Part shown: in pieces, positions 1-7,693 of the stretch
Layout of the letters: each line of letters starts with the position of its first letter
Position numbering within the stretch: position 1 is the stretch's first letter
Origin: BS150m-G50 sp964501185 [NCBI: uncultured Bacteroidia bacterium]
GTDB taxonomy: Bacteria > CAIWAD01 > BS150m-G50
Length of the DNA: 14,704 nt
Reading direction: 5' to 3'
NCBI GenBank assembly: GCA_964501185.1
Contig: CAZCRT010000051.1
Location: forward strand, 1-14,704
Program-made: the position numbers and the translations under genes
The notes under the pieces: model-generated
What the model saw: the letters and a program-made list of their open reading frames with translations, nothing else
Told to the model about the DNA's origin: nothing
Database searches by the model: none

Positions 1-1
1 C

Positions 2-247
2 ACGTCATTCCCGCGAAGGGGGGCATTCGCATTCTACAATCAATGAACGATCTGTATTATTCTGCGCCCGACCGGAACGGACGGGGTATCCAGAAGCGTT
101 TACATCCTGAAAGGATGGAATGGTTCACGATACACGAGAGTAATCGGCGGATCTGATCAGATCGTTTAGACTACCGCGACTGTTGGAAAAGATGGATTCC
201 CGCCCCTGAAGCGAAACCTACGGTTTCGAGAAGCGCGGGATTGACGT
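2..247. repeat. REP-like inverted repeat segment
   Basis: The left arm ACGTCATTCCCGCG (2-15) matches the reverse complement of CGCGGGATTGACGT (234-247) at 13 of 14 positions. A second ATTCCCGC (196-203) faces GCGGGATT (235-242), and between them lies a small hairpin, CGAAACC/GGTTTCG (212-218/222-228). CGTCATTCCCGCG...GCGGGAATCC palindromes are widespread dispersed intergenic repeats in proteobacterial genomes. The rest of the segment has no supported gene. The block lies just downstream of sdhB, which is read leftward, so the 191-247 hairpin might help end that transcript; no strong U-tract follows it. Confidence 0.55.
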
Positions 248-279
248 CTGGAGAGACGAGAACAACTGAGAAACAGTGT

Positions 280-1029
280 TTAGAAAATAGCTTTGATATA
301 TTCTCGACGCATCCGGGCAATGTTGACAATACTGATCTCTTTTGGACAGACCGCTTCACACTCACCGATATTGGAACAGGCTCCAAAACCTTCGGTGTCC
401 ATGGCGGCCATCATTTTGTCTACCCGACGTCCCCGTTCAGGTTCCCCCTGTGGCAGGAGAGCAAAATGGGAAATACGTGCACCTGCAAAAAGTGTCGCGG
501 AAGCGTTAGGGCAGGATGCCACACAAGCGCCACAACCGATGCAGGCCGCAGCGTCCATAGCCAGCTCAGCGTTTACCTTGGGTATCGGCAGGGAGTTGGC
601 ATCCGGTGGTGAACCGGTTTTCACTGAAACATAGCCACCTGCCATCTGTATACGATCCAGAGCGGCCCGGTCAACAACCAGATCCCTTACCATTGGAAAC
701 GCACGCGCTCGCCAGGGTTCCAGAACGATAGTGTCTCCGCTCTTGAAATGACGCATATGCAATTGACAGAGTGTTGCACCCCGTACCGGACCGTGAGCGG
801 TACCATTGATAACCATACCGCACTGGCCACAGATCCCTTCCCGGCAATCATTGTCAAATTCAACCGCTACCCGGTCACCCAGCACCAGCTTCTCATTCAA
901 TACATCGATCATCTCGAGGAAGGACATCTCAGTTGAAACGTCATTCACCTCGTATTCCTCAAAACGCCCCTTTTGCTCAGGGTTCTTCTGACGCCAGATA
1001 ACAAGTTTCAGATTCAGACTGTCAGCCAT
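280..1029 (-). CDS. sdhB: Succinate dehydrogenase/fumarate reductase iron-sulfur subunit
   Basis: This is the electron-transfer subunit of complex II. It passes electrons between the FAD of SdhA and the quinone/haem sites of SdhC at the cytoplasmic face of the membrane. The 249-residue protein shows all cluster ligands. The [2Fe-2S] set is C62, C67, C70 and C88 (motif CREGICGQC). By analogy with the family, the [4Fe-4S] cluster uses C163, C166, C169 and C228, and the [3Fe-4S] cluster uses C173, C218 and C224. The three residues after C169 followed by CP, and the C-x5-C-x3-CP spacing, are typical. Its ATG lies 12 bases after the sdhA stop and is preceded by AAGGAG at an 8-base spacing. It is the last gene of the leftward sdhCAB operon. 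The sequence resembles the non-classical type B subunits rather than the E. coli type. I cannot tell from sequence whether the physiological direction is oxidation or reduction. Confidence 0.96.
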   Translation of the reverse strand: MADSLNLKLVIWRQKNPEQKGRFEEYEVNDVSTEMSFLEMIDVLNEKLVLGDRVAVEFDNDCREGICGQCGMVINGTAHGPVRGATLCQLHMRHFKSGDTIVLEPWRARAFPMVRDLVVDRAALDRIQMAGGYVSVKTGSPPDANSLPIPKVNAELAMDAAACIGCGACVASCPNASATLFAGARISHFALLPQGEPERGRRVDKMMAAMDTEGFGACSNIGECEAVCPKEISIVNIARMRREYIKAIF

Positions 1030-1041
1030 TTGTACAGCTCC

Positions 1042-2955
1042 TTATTTGTAACTGCGCTGAGTCAGCTCTACATTTTCAAATTTCAGCTCCTCACGATGCT
1101 TGATCGGCTCTTCGTCAGCAGCGGTGTACTCCCAGACCGTAACATGGGTGAACTGGTCATCCTTGCGCAATGCTTCACCCTCTTCAGTCTGGCTCTCCTC
1201 GCGGAAATGGCCACCACAGGATTCAGCCCTTTCCAGCCCGTCCCGTGCCATCAACTCCCCTATCTCCATATAATCTGAGAGCCGCATTGCCTGCTCGAGC
1301 TGCTTGTTCATACCATCAGCGTCACCGGTCAGTTTGAGATCGGTCCAGAACTGTTTACGGAGTGCCTGAATTGCCGTGATAGCTTTCTGCAGCCCTTCCG
1401 CATTGCGCCCCATACCAACATAATCCCACATGATCAGCCCCAGTTCACGATGCAGCTGGCGAACCGTACGGGTTCCTTTGATATTGAGTACCCTGTCGAT
1501 CAGTGCCTTCGCCTGCTGGCTGGACTCCTCGAAAGCAGGATTGTCACAGTTAACTTCCGGCAGGTCAGTACGCGCCAGATAGTCGGCCAGGGTATATGGA
1601 ATCACAAAATAGCCGTCAGCCAGGCCCTGCATCAGAGCGCTGGCACCGAGGCGGTTTGCACCGTGGTCAGAGAAATTAGCCTCACCCAGTACATGCAGTC
1701 CGGGAATCGTACTCTCCAGATTGTAGTCTACCCAGAGCCCACCCATCGTATAATGAATGGCAGGGAAAATCCGCATCGGCACTTCATAGGGATTCTCACC
1801 GGTAATCATCTCATACATTTCGAAGAGATTACCATATTTTTCCTCGATCTTGTCCCTTCCCAGCCGTTTGATGGAATCAGCAAAATCGAGATAAACAGCC
1901 AGCCCTGTTGAACCGACTCCGCGCCCCTCGTCACAGACGATTTTGGCATTACGGGAGGCAACATCACGCGGTACCAGGTTTCCGAAACCGGGATAACGCC
2001 GTTCGAGGAAGTAATCACGGTCCTCTTCAGGAATATCATTTGCAGCGCGTTTTTCGTCCCTGTTCTTCGGTACCCAGACCTGACCGTCATTGCGCAGGCT
2101 TTCGCTCATCAGTGTCAGCTTGGACTGGTGATCACCACTGACCGGAATGCAGGTGGGATGAATCTGAACCATACAGGGATTGGCAAACCCGGCCCCCTTG
2201 CGGTAGCAGCGCCAGGCTGCGCTTCCGTTGGAGTTAACCGCGTTTGTGGATAGGTAGAAAACATTACCATAACCACCGGTTCCCAGCAGTACTGCATGTC
2301 CGGAGTATTTCTCCAGTTCACCGGTTACCAGATTGCGGACAATTACACCGCGTGCTTTGCCGTCAACTGTCACCAGTTCCATCATCTCGCGCCGGGTCAG
2401 CAACTCAACAGTTCCCGCTTCCACCTGACGCATCATGGCGCTGTAAGCGCCGAGCAGCAGCTGCTGCCCGGTCTGTCCACGTGCATAGAAAGTACGGGAA
2501 ACCTGTGCTCCACCAAAAGAGCGGTTATCGAGCAGGCCACCATACTCGCGGGCGAAGGGAACTCCCTGTGCCACACACTGGTCAATAATATCGTTACTTA
2601 CCTGCGCCAGCCGATAAACATTGGCTTCACGTGAACGGTAATCACCACCCTTGATCGTGTCGTAGAACAGGCGCCAGATACTGTCGCTGTCATTGGGATA
2701 ATTCTTTGCCGCATTGATTCCACCCTGAGCGGCAATACTGTGAGCGCGACGCGGGGAATCCTGAATGCAGAAAATCTTAACATTGTACCCCATTTCACCA
2801 AGGGATGCCGCCGCGGAAGCACCGGCCAGGCCGGTACCGATCACCAGGATCGTGTACTTGCGCCGGTTGTTGGGGGCTACCAGCTTCATATTGTTTTTAT
2901 GATTGTCCCACTTTTCCTGCAGGGGACCTTCCGGTATTTTCGATTCCAGTTTCAT
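1042..2955 (-). CDS. sdhA: Succinate dehydrogenase/fumarate reductase flavoprotein subunit
   Basis: This is the catalytic subunit interconverting succinate and fumarate with covalently bound FAD. The 637-residue protein has a dinucleotide-binding motif, [12 protein letters not shown], at about residues 38-50. It is followed by [11 protein letters not shown], in which H72 is the expected site of covalent flavin attachment. Substrate-pocket elements include the HPT segment in [17 protein letters not shown] and the RDVASRN arginine region. The [10 protein letters not shown] and [18 protein letters not shown] blocks are family hallmarks; the [13 protein letters not shown] wording fits the type B/epsilon-Bacteroidetes-like lineage. 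The ATG has GGGAG upstream at a 9-base spacing. It sits 15 bases after sdhC and 12 bases before sdhB, so the three are surely co-transcribed. Length is normal for the non-classical family, and no defect is visible. Confidence 0.97.
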   Translation of the reverse strand: MKLESKIPEGPLQEKWDNHKNNMKLVAPNNRRKYTILVIGTGLAGASAAASLGEMGYNVKIFCIQDSPRRAHSIAAQGGINAAKNYPNDSDSIWRLFYDTIKGGDYRSREANVYRLAQVSNDIIDQCVAQGVPFAREYGGLLDNRSFGGAQVSRTFYARGQTGQQLLLGAYSAMMRQVEAGTVELLTRREMMELVTVDGKARGVIVRNLVTGELEKYSGHAVLLGTGGYGNVFYLSTNAVNSNGSAAWRCYRKGAGFANPCMVQIHPTCIPVSGDHQSKLTLMSESLRNDGQVWVPKNRDEKRAANDIPEEDRDYFLERRYPGFGNLVPRDVASRNAKIVCDEGRGVGSTGLAVYLDFADSIKRLGRDKIEEKYGNLFEMYEMITGENPYEVPMRIFPAIHYTMGGLWVDYNLESTIPGLHVLGEANFSDHGANRLGASALMQGLADGYFVIPYTLADYLARTDLPEVNCDNPAFEESSQQAKALIDRVLNIKGTRTVRQLHRELGLIMWDYVGMGRNAEGLQKAITAIQALRKQFWTDLKLTGDADGMNKQLEQAMRLSDYMEIGELMARDGLERAESCGGHFREESQTEEGEALRKDDQFTHVTVWEYTAADEEPIKHREELKFENVELTQRSYK

Positions 2956-2970
2956 TATAGATTGCTCCCG

Positions 2971-3648
2971 TTAGAGGAAATAGAGCCAGAGTGGAATAAC
3001 CACAAAGCCACCTGCCAGCAGTACAGCTACGACGAGACCCAGACCATGAATAATGGGTAGATAACGTTTTCCAGTCAGACCCAGTGATTGAAAAGCACTC
3101 CAGAAACCGTGGCTCAGGTGAAATCCCAGTACCACCATCACCACCTCATACGCCAGCACGTTCCAGCCATTGCTGAAGAAATCCTTCACAATGCCATAGA
3201 GATCCCATATCTGCTCCCCATGCACCAGCGACATACGGGCGGGGTCTGCAAATTTGAAGTGGAAAAGATGCACCACCAGAAAAACTATGACAATAAGACC
3301 GCTGTAAATCATCGTTGAGGAACCAATCGACTTACGACTGGTATGGCCTGCACCCTTAATCTTGCGGTACTTGACCGGTCTCGAACGCCAGTTGAAAAAT
3401 GTGACCCAGCTTCCGACAAAGAGATGGAACAGGAAAAGCAGTCCCAGTCCGATCTCCAGCACTTCAATGATCCAGCCGAACCTGTGCAGGAAGTGTGCGT
3501 ATATGTTTATGTAATCCGGCACTCCGGTCATCAGTGTCAGGTTACCGGCCAGATGTATTACCAGAAATGCGACGAGGAATAACCCTGTAAGGCCCATCAG
3601 CAGCTTTTTACCGACTGTTGACCAGAGGGTTGAAGAGTTTTGAAGCAT
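2971..3648 (-). CDS. sdhC: Type B succinate dehydrogenase cytochrome b subunit
   Basis: This is the single membrane anchor that carries haem b and the quinone site of a type B complex II, which has one 5-helix anchor and no SdhD. The 225-residue protein has five hydrophobic segments at roughly residues 17-36, 62-83, 112-130, 163-185 and 198-222. Histidines placed for two b haems are H32, H75, H127 or H130, and H177 or H180, matching the one-per-helix arrangement known for Wolinella and Bacillus anchors. The ATG has GGAG at an 8-base spacing. It is the first gene of the operon, in order C-A-B. Di-haem type B enzymes usually use menaquinone, so a menaquinone-dependent enzyme is plausible; the sequence alone does not decide this. 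Confidence 0.93.
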   Translation of the reverse strand: MLQNSSTLWSTVGKKLLMGLTGLFLVAFLVIHLAGNLTLMTGVPDYINIYAHFLHRFGWIIEVLEIGLGLLFLFHLFVGSWVTFFNWRSRPVKYRKIKGAGHTSRKSIGSSTMIYSGLIVIVFLVVHLFHFKFADPARMSLVHGEQIWDLYGIVKDFFSNGWNVLAYEVVMVVLGFHLSHGFWSAFQSLGLTGKRYLPIIHGLGLVVAVLLAGGFVVIPLWLYFL

Positions 3649-3692
3649 GTTGACAGCTCCAGTTTTTGAAGGACTTGATAGTGGAATAATTC

Positions 3693-3723
3693 AGTAGAAA
3701 CTACTGTACAGTTCAATTGTCAA
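3693..3723 (-). promoter_or_regulatory. Possible sdhCAB promoter with nested palindromes
   Basis: On the minus strand a perfect TTGACA (3723-3718) lies about 70 bases upstream of the sdhC start. A weak -10 candidate, TTTCTA (3700-3695), follows at 17 bases. The spacer holds the perfect palindrome ACTGTACAGT (3703-3712), and AGTAG-AAA-CTACT (3693-3705) overlaps the -10. Two overlapping palindromes across a promoter suggest an operator, but I cannot name a regulator and the -10 is poor. Confidence 0.3.
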
Positions 3724-3783
3724 ACAGAGTAATACCGGGTGTTTACAGTAGCAAGTTTTTCAACTGAAGCAGCGGGGATGGAA

Positions 3784-4013
3784 AACAGAATACAGTATAC
3801 AGGAGGCAGGAGACAGGTCATCGACCCTACAAATGTTTTGAAATTATGTCATGTTATTCGTCTTCTACTTCCCGAATTTCAGGTAGTGCAAGAGACAGGA
3901 GATAAAAGATATCTCACGCCAGGCAGGCAAAGGTTCGTAAAACAGGCGACTGAAGGTAGAAACAGGTTTTTCATTCTACATTCTGTCTCCTGTATTCTGT
4001 CTGCTGTCTTCTG
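3784..4013. repeat. CAGAATACAGGAG-type inverted repeats bounding a noncoding segment
   Basis: ACAGAATACAG (3785-3795) is repeated exactly inverted at 3990-4000, and CAGGAGACAG (3807-3816) is repeated exactly inverted at 3983-3992. The two words occur in the same order in both arms, but the left arm has extra bases between them. A further AGACAGGAG lies inside (3893-3901). The roughly 160 bases between the arms show no convincing gene; a 91-codon open frame there has no recognisable domain and runs through the repeats. The whole 3649-4107 gap therefore holds only the sdh promoter region and this element. It could be a small non-autonomous mobile element or simply repeat expansion. Confidence 0.45.
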
Positions 4014-4107
4014 AATGGCTTGGCAATACAACCCTCGAGAACTAGATTGTTTGCACTCTCAGGATATTCAGTGTTCACCTGTTTGTATCACAAATTACTC
4101 CACGAAA

Positions 4108-5163
4108 ATGAACGACTACAGTAAACGTCAATATCTATCCGCAACCGAAGTTGCACGCTATCTCGGAATCTCCGCAAGCGATGTTCATCGTCTGATAGCC
4201 AGCGGCGAGTTACCGGCAGCGACTTCAGGCAGCGGGCAGTGGCGTATCGACCTGAAACAGGTAAAGCAGCTTGCCACCGGGCAGCATCCTGCAAGTGATC
4301 CATCCTCTTCGCCACAGGATCGTTGCCTACCTTCAGGGAAGGCTCTGCAGATTCTCGATACAGAACAACGGCTGATCACCGGGGATGCCCGTCAGCTTAC
4401 AGAACTCGATGAGGGGGAGGTCAACCTGGTTATAACCTCCCCACCTTACTTCAATGCCAAACTCTACGATGCAGCTTCAGCCGAAAATGATCTTGGTAAT
4501 GTACATGACCTGGAAAACTGGCTTGAGCAGATTGGTGATGTCTGGCGGGAGGTAATGCGGGTACTGCAACCGGGACGCAAATTCTTTCTCAATATCATGA
4601 ACCTGCCGGTGCGGGAAAAGGGAAGCTATCACTCGATTAATCTGACCGGGCGGACAATCGAACTCTGCCAGCAGATCGGGTTTGTTTTCAAACGGGATAT
4701 CGTGTGGCACAAAACCAACGGTGTCAGGGCTCACTTCGGGACTTACCCCATGCCGGGTGGAATCCTGATCAATCATATGCATGAGTTTATTCTGGAGTTT
4801 CAGAAGCCTTCACCCAGCGGTTACCGTAAGTATCAGCATGTATCACAACAACAGCGTGATGATTCAAAACTGGATCGTGATTTCTGGTTATCGCTTAAGA
4901 ACAGTGATGTATGGTTGATGAAACCGGAACGCAGTGGTGACGGACGCAAACATGTGGCTCCCTTTCCAGTGGAGTTACCACATCGCCTGGTGAAAGCATA
5001 TTCCTTCAAAGGGGAAACTGTACTCGATCCTTTTGCCGGGTCAGGGACAACGCTGGTAGCCGCTGCAATGCTGGGGCGTAATGGTGTCGGGGTCGATATC
5101 CACCCGGATTATACCGAACTCGCAACCGAACGATTACTGAAACTACCGGACAGAAAAACCTGA
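4108..5163 (+). CDS. HTH-fused beta-class DNA methyltransferase (TSPPY type)
   Basis: This is predicted to methylate an exocyclic amino group in DNA (N4-cytosine or N6-adenine) using S-adenosylmethionine. From the ATG at 4108 it is 351 residues. Residues 8-55 look like an excisionase/MerR-type helix-turn-helix (LSATEVARYLGISASDVHRLIA, given here as a region of about 20 residues). A Ser/Pro-rich linker follows, at about 60-75. The catalytic motif TSPPY is at 110-114, and the SAM-binding motif DPFAGSGTT at 307-315 is followed by GVGVDIHPDY. Catalytic motif before SAM motif defines the beta order. An upstream ATG at 4015 would add 31 residues, but it abuts the repeat arm and has no ribosome binding site; the 4108 start also has a poor one. 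No endonuclease gene is adjacent, so it looks like an orphan enzyme. The target sequence is unknown. Confidence 0.88.
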   Translation: MNDYSKRQYLSATEVARYLGISASDVHRLIASGELPAATSGSGQWRIDLKQVKQLATGQHPASDPSSSPQDRCLPSGKALQILDTEQRLITGDARQLTELDEGEVNLVITSPPYFNAKLYDAASAENDLGNVHDLENWLEQIGDVWREVMRVLQPGRKFFLNIMNLPVREKGSYHSINLTGRTIELCQQIGFVFKRDIVWHKTNGVRAHFGTYPMPGGILINHMHEFILEFQKPSPSGYRKYQHVSQQQRDDSKLDRDFWLSLKNSDVWLMKPERSGDGRKHVAPFPVELPHRLVKAYSFKGETVLDPFAGSGTTLVAAAMLGRNGVGVDIHPDYTELATERLLKLPDRKT

Positions 5164-5178
5164 TTCCGATTCTGGAAA

Positions 5179-5736
5179 CTACTTACCAGCATCCCAGCGA
5201 TCATAACGGCGCGCCAGAGAGATACTGCCTTCAAAATTGCTATCCGATCCTACCTGCAAAATAAACTCGGTTGTTCCGGTGGGCCAGCGGACAAAGATTT
5301 CGTCTTCGCTCACTTCACCGTTGCTGTATAAAACCGGTTTGTAATCCTCCGGCAACACCAGGTAAATCGGAGCACAGCGGCAATGACTATCGATCAGAAA
5401 GCCCCCCTCAGCTATATCAGCCATGGTGAAATCCACTGTGGCATTCAGCTTACCGCCTGAAACCAGGAAATGCTTGTTGGTGAATTCCATGTAGGGATGG
5501 TCGAGTTCAAACACATCACCCTCTATGTAATCGTTCAGCAGGGTGTTAAAATCATCCTCACTGACATCTTCCTCGTCATCCAGGCAGGACACGATGCCGT
5601 TGAACTGTATCATTCCAGTCATGGAACCATCTTCCTGCAGTAGAAAACGATACTCAGTTTCCTCTACATCAAGACATCCTCCGAGCAGTACAATCAGGAG
5701 CAGCAGCACTCCAATCCGTATTGTTCTGGATTTCAT
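5179..5736 (-). CDS. Small lipoprotein of unknown function
   Basis: I do not recognise the family. The 185-residue product starts with a lipoprotein signal: KSRTIR, a hydrophobic stretch, then the lipobox LLGGC with the lipidated cysteine at C21. The residue after the cysteine is Leu, not Asp, which by the E. coli rule favours the outer membrane. The mature part is acidic (an EDVSEDD cluster near residue 60) and predicted mostly beta or mixed, with cysteines near residues 51, 113 and 115 that could form a disulfide or bind something. The start at 5736 is chosen because GAAAGGAAGG precedes it and the signal peptide begins there; the frame stays open upstream to 5856. It converges on the methyltransferase gene with a 15-base gap, so the two are separately transcribed. 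Confidence 0.75.
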   Translation of the reverse strand: MKSRTIRIGVLLLLIVLLGGCLDVEETEYRFLLQEDGSMTGMIQFNGIVSCLDDEEDVSEDDFNTLLNDYIEGDVFELDHPYMEFTNKHFLVSGGKLNATVDFTMADIAEGGFLIDSHCRCAPIYLVLPEDYKPVLYSNGEVSEDEIFVRWPTGTTEFILQVGSDSNFEGSISLARRYDRWDAGK

Positions 5737-6055
5737 AGTAGTTTCCTTCCTTTCTATACTGAATTCTTGTATCACGTAAATCCCATGTTGCAGTCTGTAT
5801 GTTTTCCTCTGTAAATCCCGGTTCTGGTACACCGATGTCCACTTCATTCGTACCATTCTGAAATGTCAGCAAAAAACATCGGTTAACAGTATTTTCATGA
5901 AAAAAAACTTTATCAGTCATTTATCTGCAGAAATACTATCATTATATTTCAGCCAACTGAGTACTTCAGTATCGATCAATGTGTCACAGAACCATAGTTT
6001 CCTGAAAAGTACTGAATTTACTGTCAATTGTAACACAGCCGGGAGGCATTCGTAA
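5737..6055. promoter_or_regulatory. Divergent intergenic region between lipoprotein gene and mutA
   Basis: The region is AT-rich and 319 bases long. On the minus strand a perfect TATAAT occurs at 5946-5941, with only a weak -35 (CTGAAG) 17 bases upstream. If used, it gives the lipoprotein gene a leader of about 200 bases. A palindrome, ACTGA-gtact-TCAGT, lies at 5956-5970 and overlaps that weak -35, so it could be an operator. GTACTGAATTTACTG near 6010-6024 partly repeats it on the mutA side. No good sigma-70 promoter for mutA could be picked by eye. An 83-codon minus-strand frame (5920-5669) starts just after the TATAAT but overlaps the lipoprotein start and has no ribosome binding site. Confidence 0.35.
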
Positions 6056-7693
6056 TTGACGCATTATAGCGAATTTTCTCATATGAGTAAACTGGATACT
6101 GATCCGCGCCAGAGCTTCTCACCAGCCAGGCAGGAGGAATGGGAGGCCGCTGCTCATAAGTTGTTACGGAAGCCGGTCGGGGAGGCTGATCTTACTACTG
6201 CTACTGCGGAAGGAATCCAACTGGAACCGATTTACCATCCGGGCACAGACCGGGCAACGGTTGTGCCTGTTGGGGCAACTGAATGGCTCATTGCTCAGGC
6301 TCTGCCACAGGGTGATCCTGCTTCTCTCAACCAGGCTCTGGCACATGACCTGATGCGGGGACAGAGCTGTATCAACCTGACACTGGACCCGGTAACCCGT
6401 TGGCGGGGGAAACCGGGACCTGAAGCTTCTTCTCATGGGGTCAGAGGTGTCAGGCTTGAAGACAGTAAGGATTGGCAGCAACTGCTCGCCGGTATTGATC
6501 TCACTACCCCGCTCTATCTTCAGGCATATACCTCCGGATTGCCATTGACCTCTTTTCTGCTGGAGCATGCTGCCGCCAGTGGAACAGATTTCACCAGGCT
6601 GCAGGGTGCAATAGAAAATGATCCGCTGGGTGAGCTGGCAGTTTCGGGATCGCTTCCCTGTACGCTGGAGCAATCCCGCGATGAGATGGCGTCTCTGACT
6701 ACCTGGGCGATTGAAAATGCTCCCTCAATTCGCACAATTGCCATTCACACAGAAATGTATCACAATGCCGGTGGCAGTGCAGTAACAGATCTGGCCTACG
6801 CCCTGGCTACAGGTGTGGAATACCTGCGTCAGCTGGAGGAACGGGACCTGCAACCGATTGCGACTGCACCACGCTTTCTGTTCAGCTTTGCAGTGGGACC
6901 TGATTTCTTCATGGAGATTGCCAAGCTGCGTGCTGCCCGCCTGCTCTGGCAACAGGTTCTGCAGAGCTGTGGATGTGAGACAACCGAAACTGCACCTCAC
7001 CTGAGAGCGGTTACTGCAGAGTGGAACCTGACCACCACAGACCAGCATGTAAATATCCTGCGTCTGACGACATCTTCGCTGGCTGCTATTCTGGGCGGCT
7101 GTGACAGTCTGCAGACAGGTTACTTTGATATCGCCGGCGGCAGTATACCGGGTGAACTTGCCCGTCGCCTGGCACGTAATACTCAACTCATCCTGCGGGA
7201 AGAAGTGAACCTGGGGAGAGTACAGGACCCGGCAGCCGGTTCCTATCTGGTTGAACAGCTCACCGGGGAACTGTGTAAGAAAAGCTGGCACATCTTCCAG
7301 GAGATCGAGAAGCGTGGTGGTATGACTGCGGCCCTGCTGGATGGATTTCCGCAACAGAAACTAAGACAACTGGCAACACAGAAGAAGGCAAAGATTGCGC
7401 GCGGTGATTACCATCTGGTCGGAACAACCATACATGCCAACGGTGCGGAGGAACCCTCACTGAAAACAGGCACACAACCTGATTCCACTCTGAGAAAAGA
7501 CACGATCAGGACTGAACCGATTACTCCGCTGCGACCTGAAGAGGAGTCCGTTGATTTCTGCCGCAGTGCTATCAGGGCTGGCGCGTCGCTGTCTCAGCTG
7601 GCTGATGTCTTGCAGGCTGAGGGTGATATACCTGTTGTTGAACCATTGCGACCTTTCCGGGAACTGCTCTGTGAGCCGGAGGTAGGACAATGA
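6056..7693 (+). CDS. mutA: Methylmalonyl-CoA mutase small subunit, short form
   Basis: This is the non-catalytic partner of the heterodimeric adenosylcobalamin-dependent methylmalonyl-CoA mutase, which interconverts (R)-methylmalonyl-CoA and succinyl-CoA. The 545 residues contain the MutA-type TIM-barrel domain, for example [22 protein letters not shown] near residue 225-245, [23 protein letters not shown] near 275-300, and [16 protein letters not shown] near 390. Family members are usually about 600-640 residues with a C-terminal cobalamin-like domain. Here the protein stops soon after the barrel and linker, and that domain is missing. The start is TTG, supported by GGGAGG 9 bases upstream; the next ATG (6083) lacks a ribosome binding site. 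The stop overlaps the mutB start (ATGA), indicating translational coupling. Loss of the C-terminal domain should be tolerable because this subunit does not bind the cofactor; that is inference. Confidence 0.92.
   Translation: MTHYSEFSHMSKLDTDPRQSFSPARQEEWEAAAHKLLRKPVGEADLTTATAEGIQLEPIYHPGTDRATVVPVGATEWLIAQALPQGDPASLNQALAHDLMRGQSCINLTLDPVTRWRGKPGPEASSHGVRGVRLEDSKDWQQLLAGIDLTTPLYLQAYTSGLPLTSFLLEHAAASGTDFTRLQGAIENDPLGELAVSGSLPCTLEQSRDEMASLTTWAIENAPSIRTIAIHTEMYHNAGGSAVTDLAYALATGVEYLRQLEERDLQPIATAPRFLFSFAVGPDFFMEIAKLRAARLLWQQVLQSCGCETTETAPHLRAVTAEWNLTTTDQHVNILRLTTSSLAAILGGCDSLQTGYFDIAGGSIPGELARRLARNTQLILREEVNLGRVQDPAAGSYLVEQLTGELCKKSWHIFQEIEKRGGMTAALLDGFPQQKLRQLATQKKAKIARGDYHLVGTTIHANGAEEPSLKTGTQPDSTLRKDTIRTEPITPLRPEEESVDFCRSAIRAGASLSQLADVLQAEGDIPVVEPLRPFRELLCEPEVGQ

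Noticed and set aside
1-156. Open frame from the window edge to a TGA at 154-156, possible 3' end of a gene.
   Set aside because: Its first codons are the CGTCATTCCCGCG repeat arm and the peptide has no recognisable domain. A repeat segment explains it better.
3739-4014. 91-codon plus-strand open frame.
   Set aside because: It runs through both repeat arms, has no ribosome binding site and shows no domain.
4015-4107. N-terminal extension of the methyltransferase.
   Set aside because: The ATG abuts the repeat arm without a ribosome binding site, and the added residues precede the HTH domain with no family support.
5669-5920. 83-codon minus-strand frame as a gene.
   Set aside because: No ribosome binding site, no domain, and a large overlap with the well-supported lipoprotein start. 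Kept only as a finding to check.
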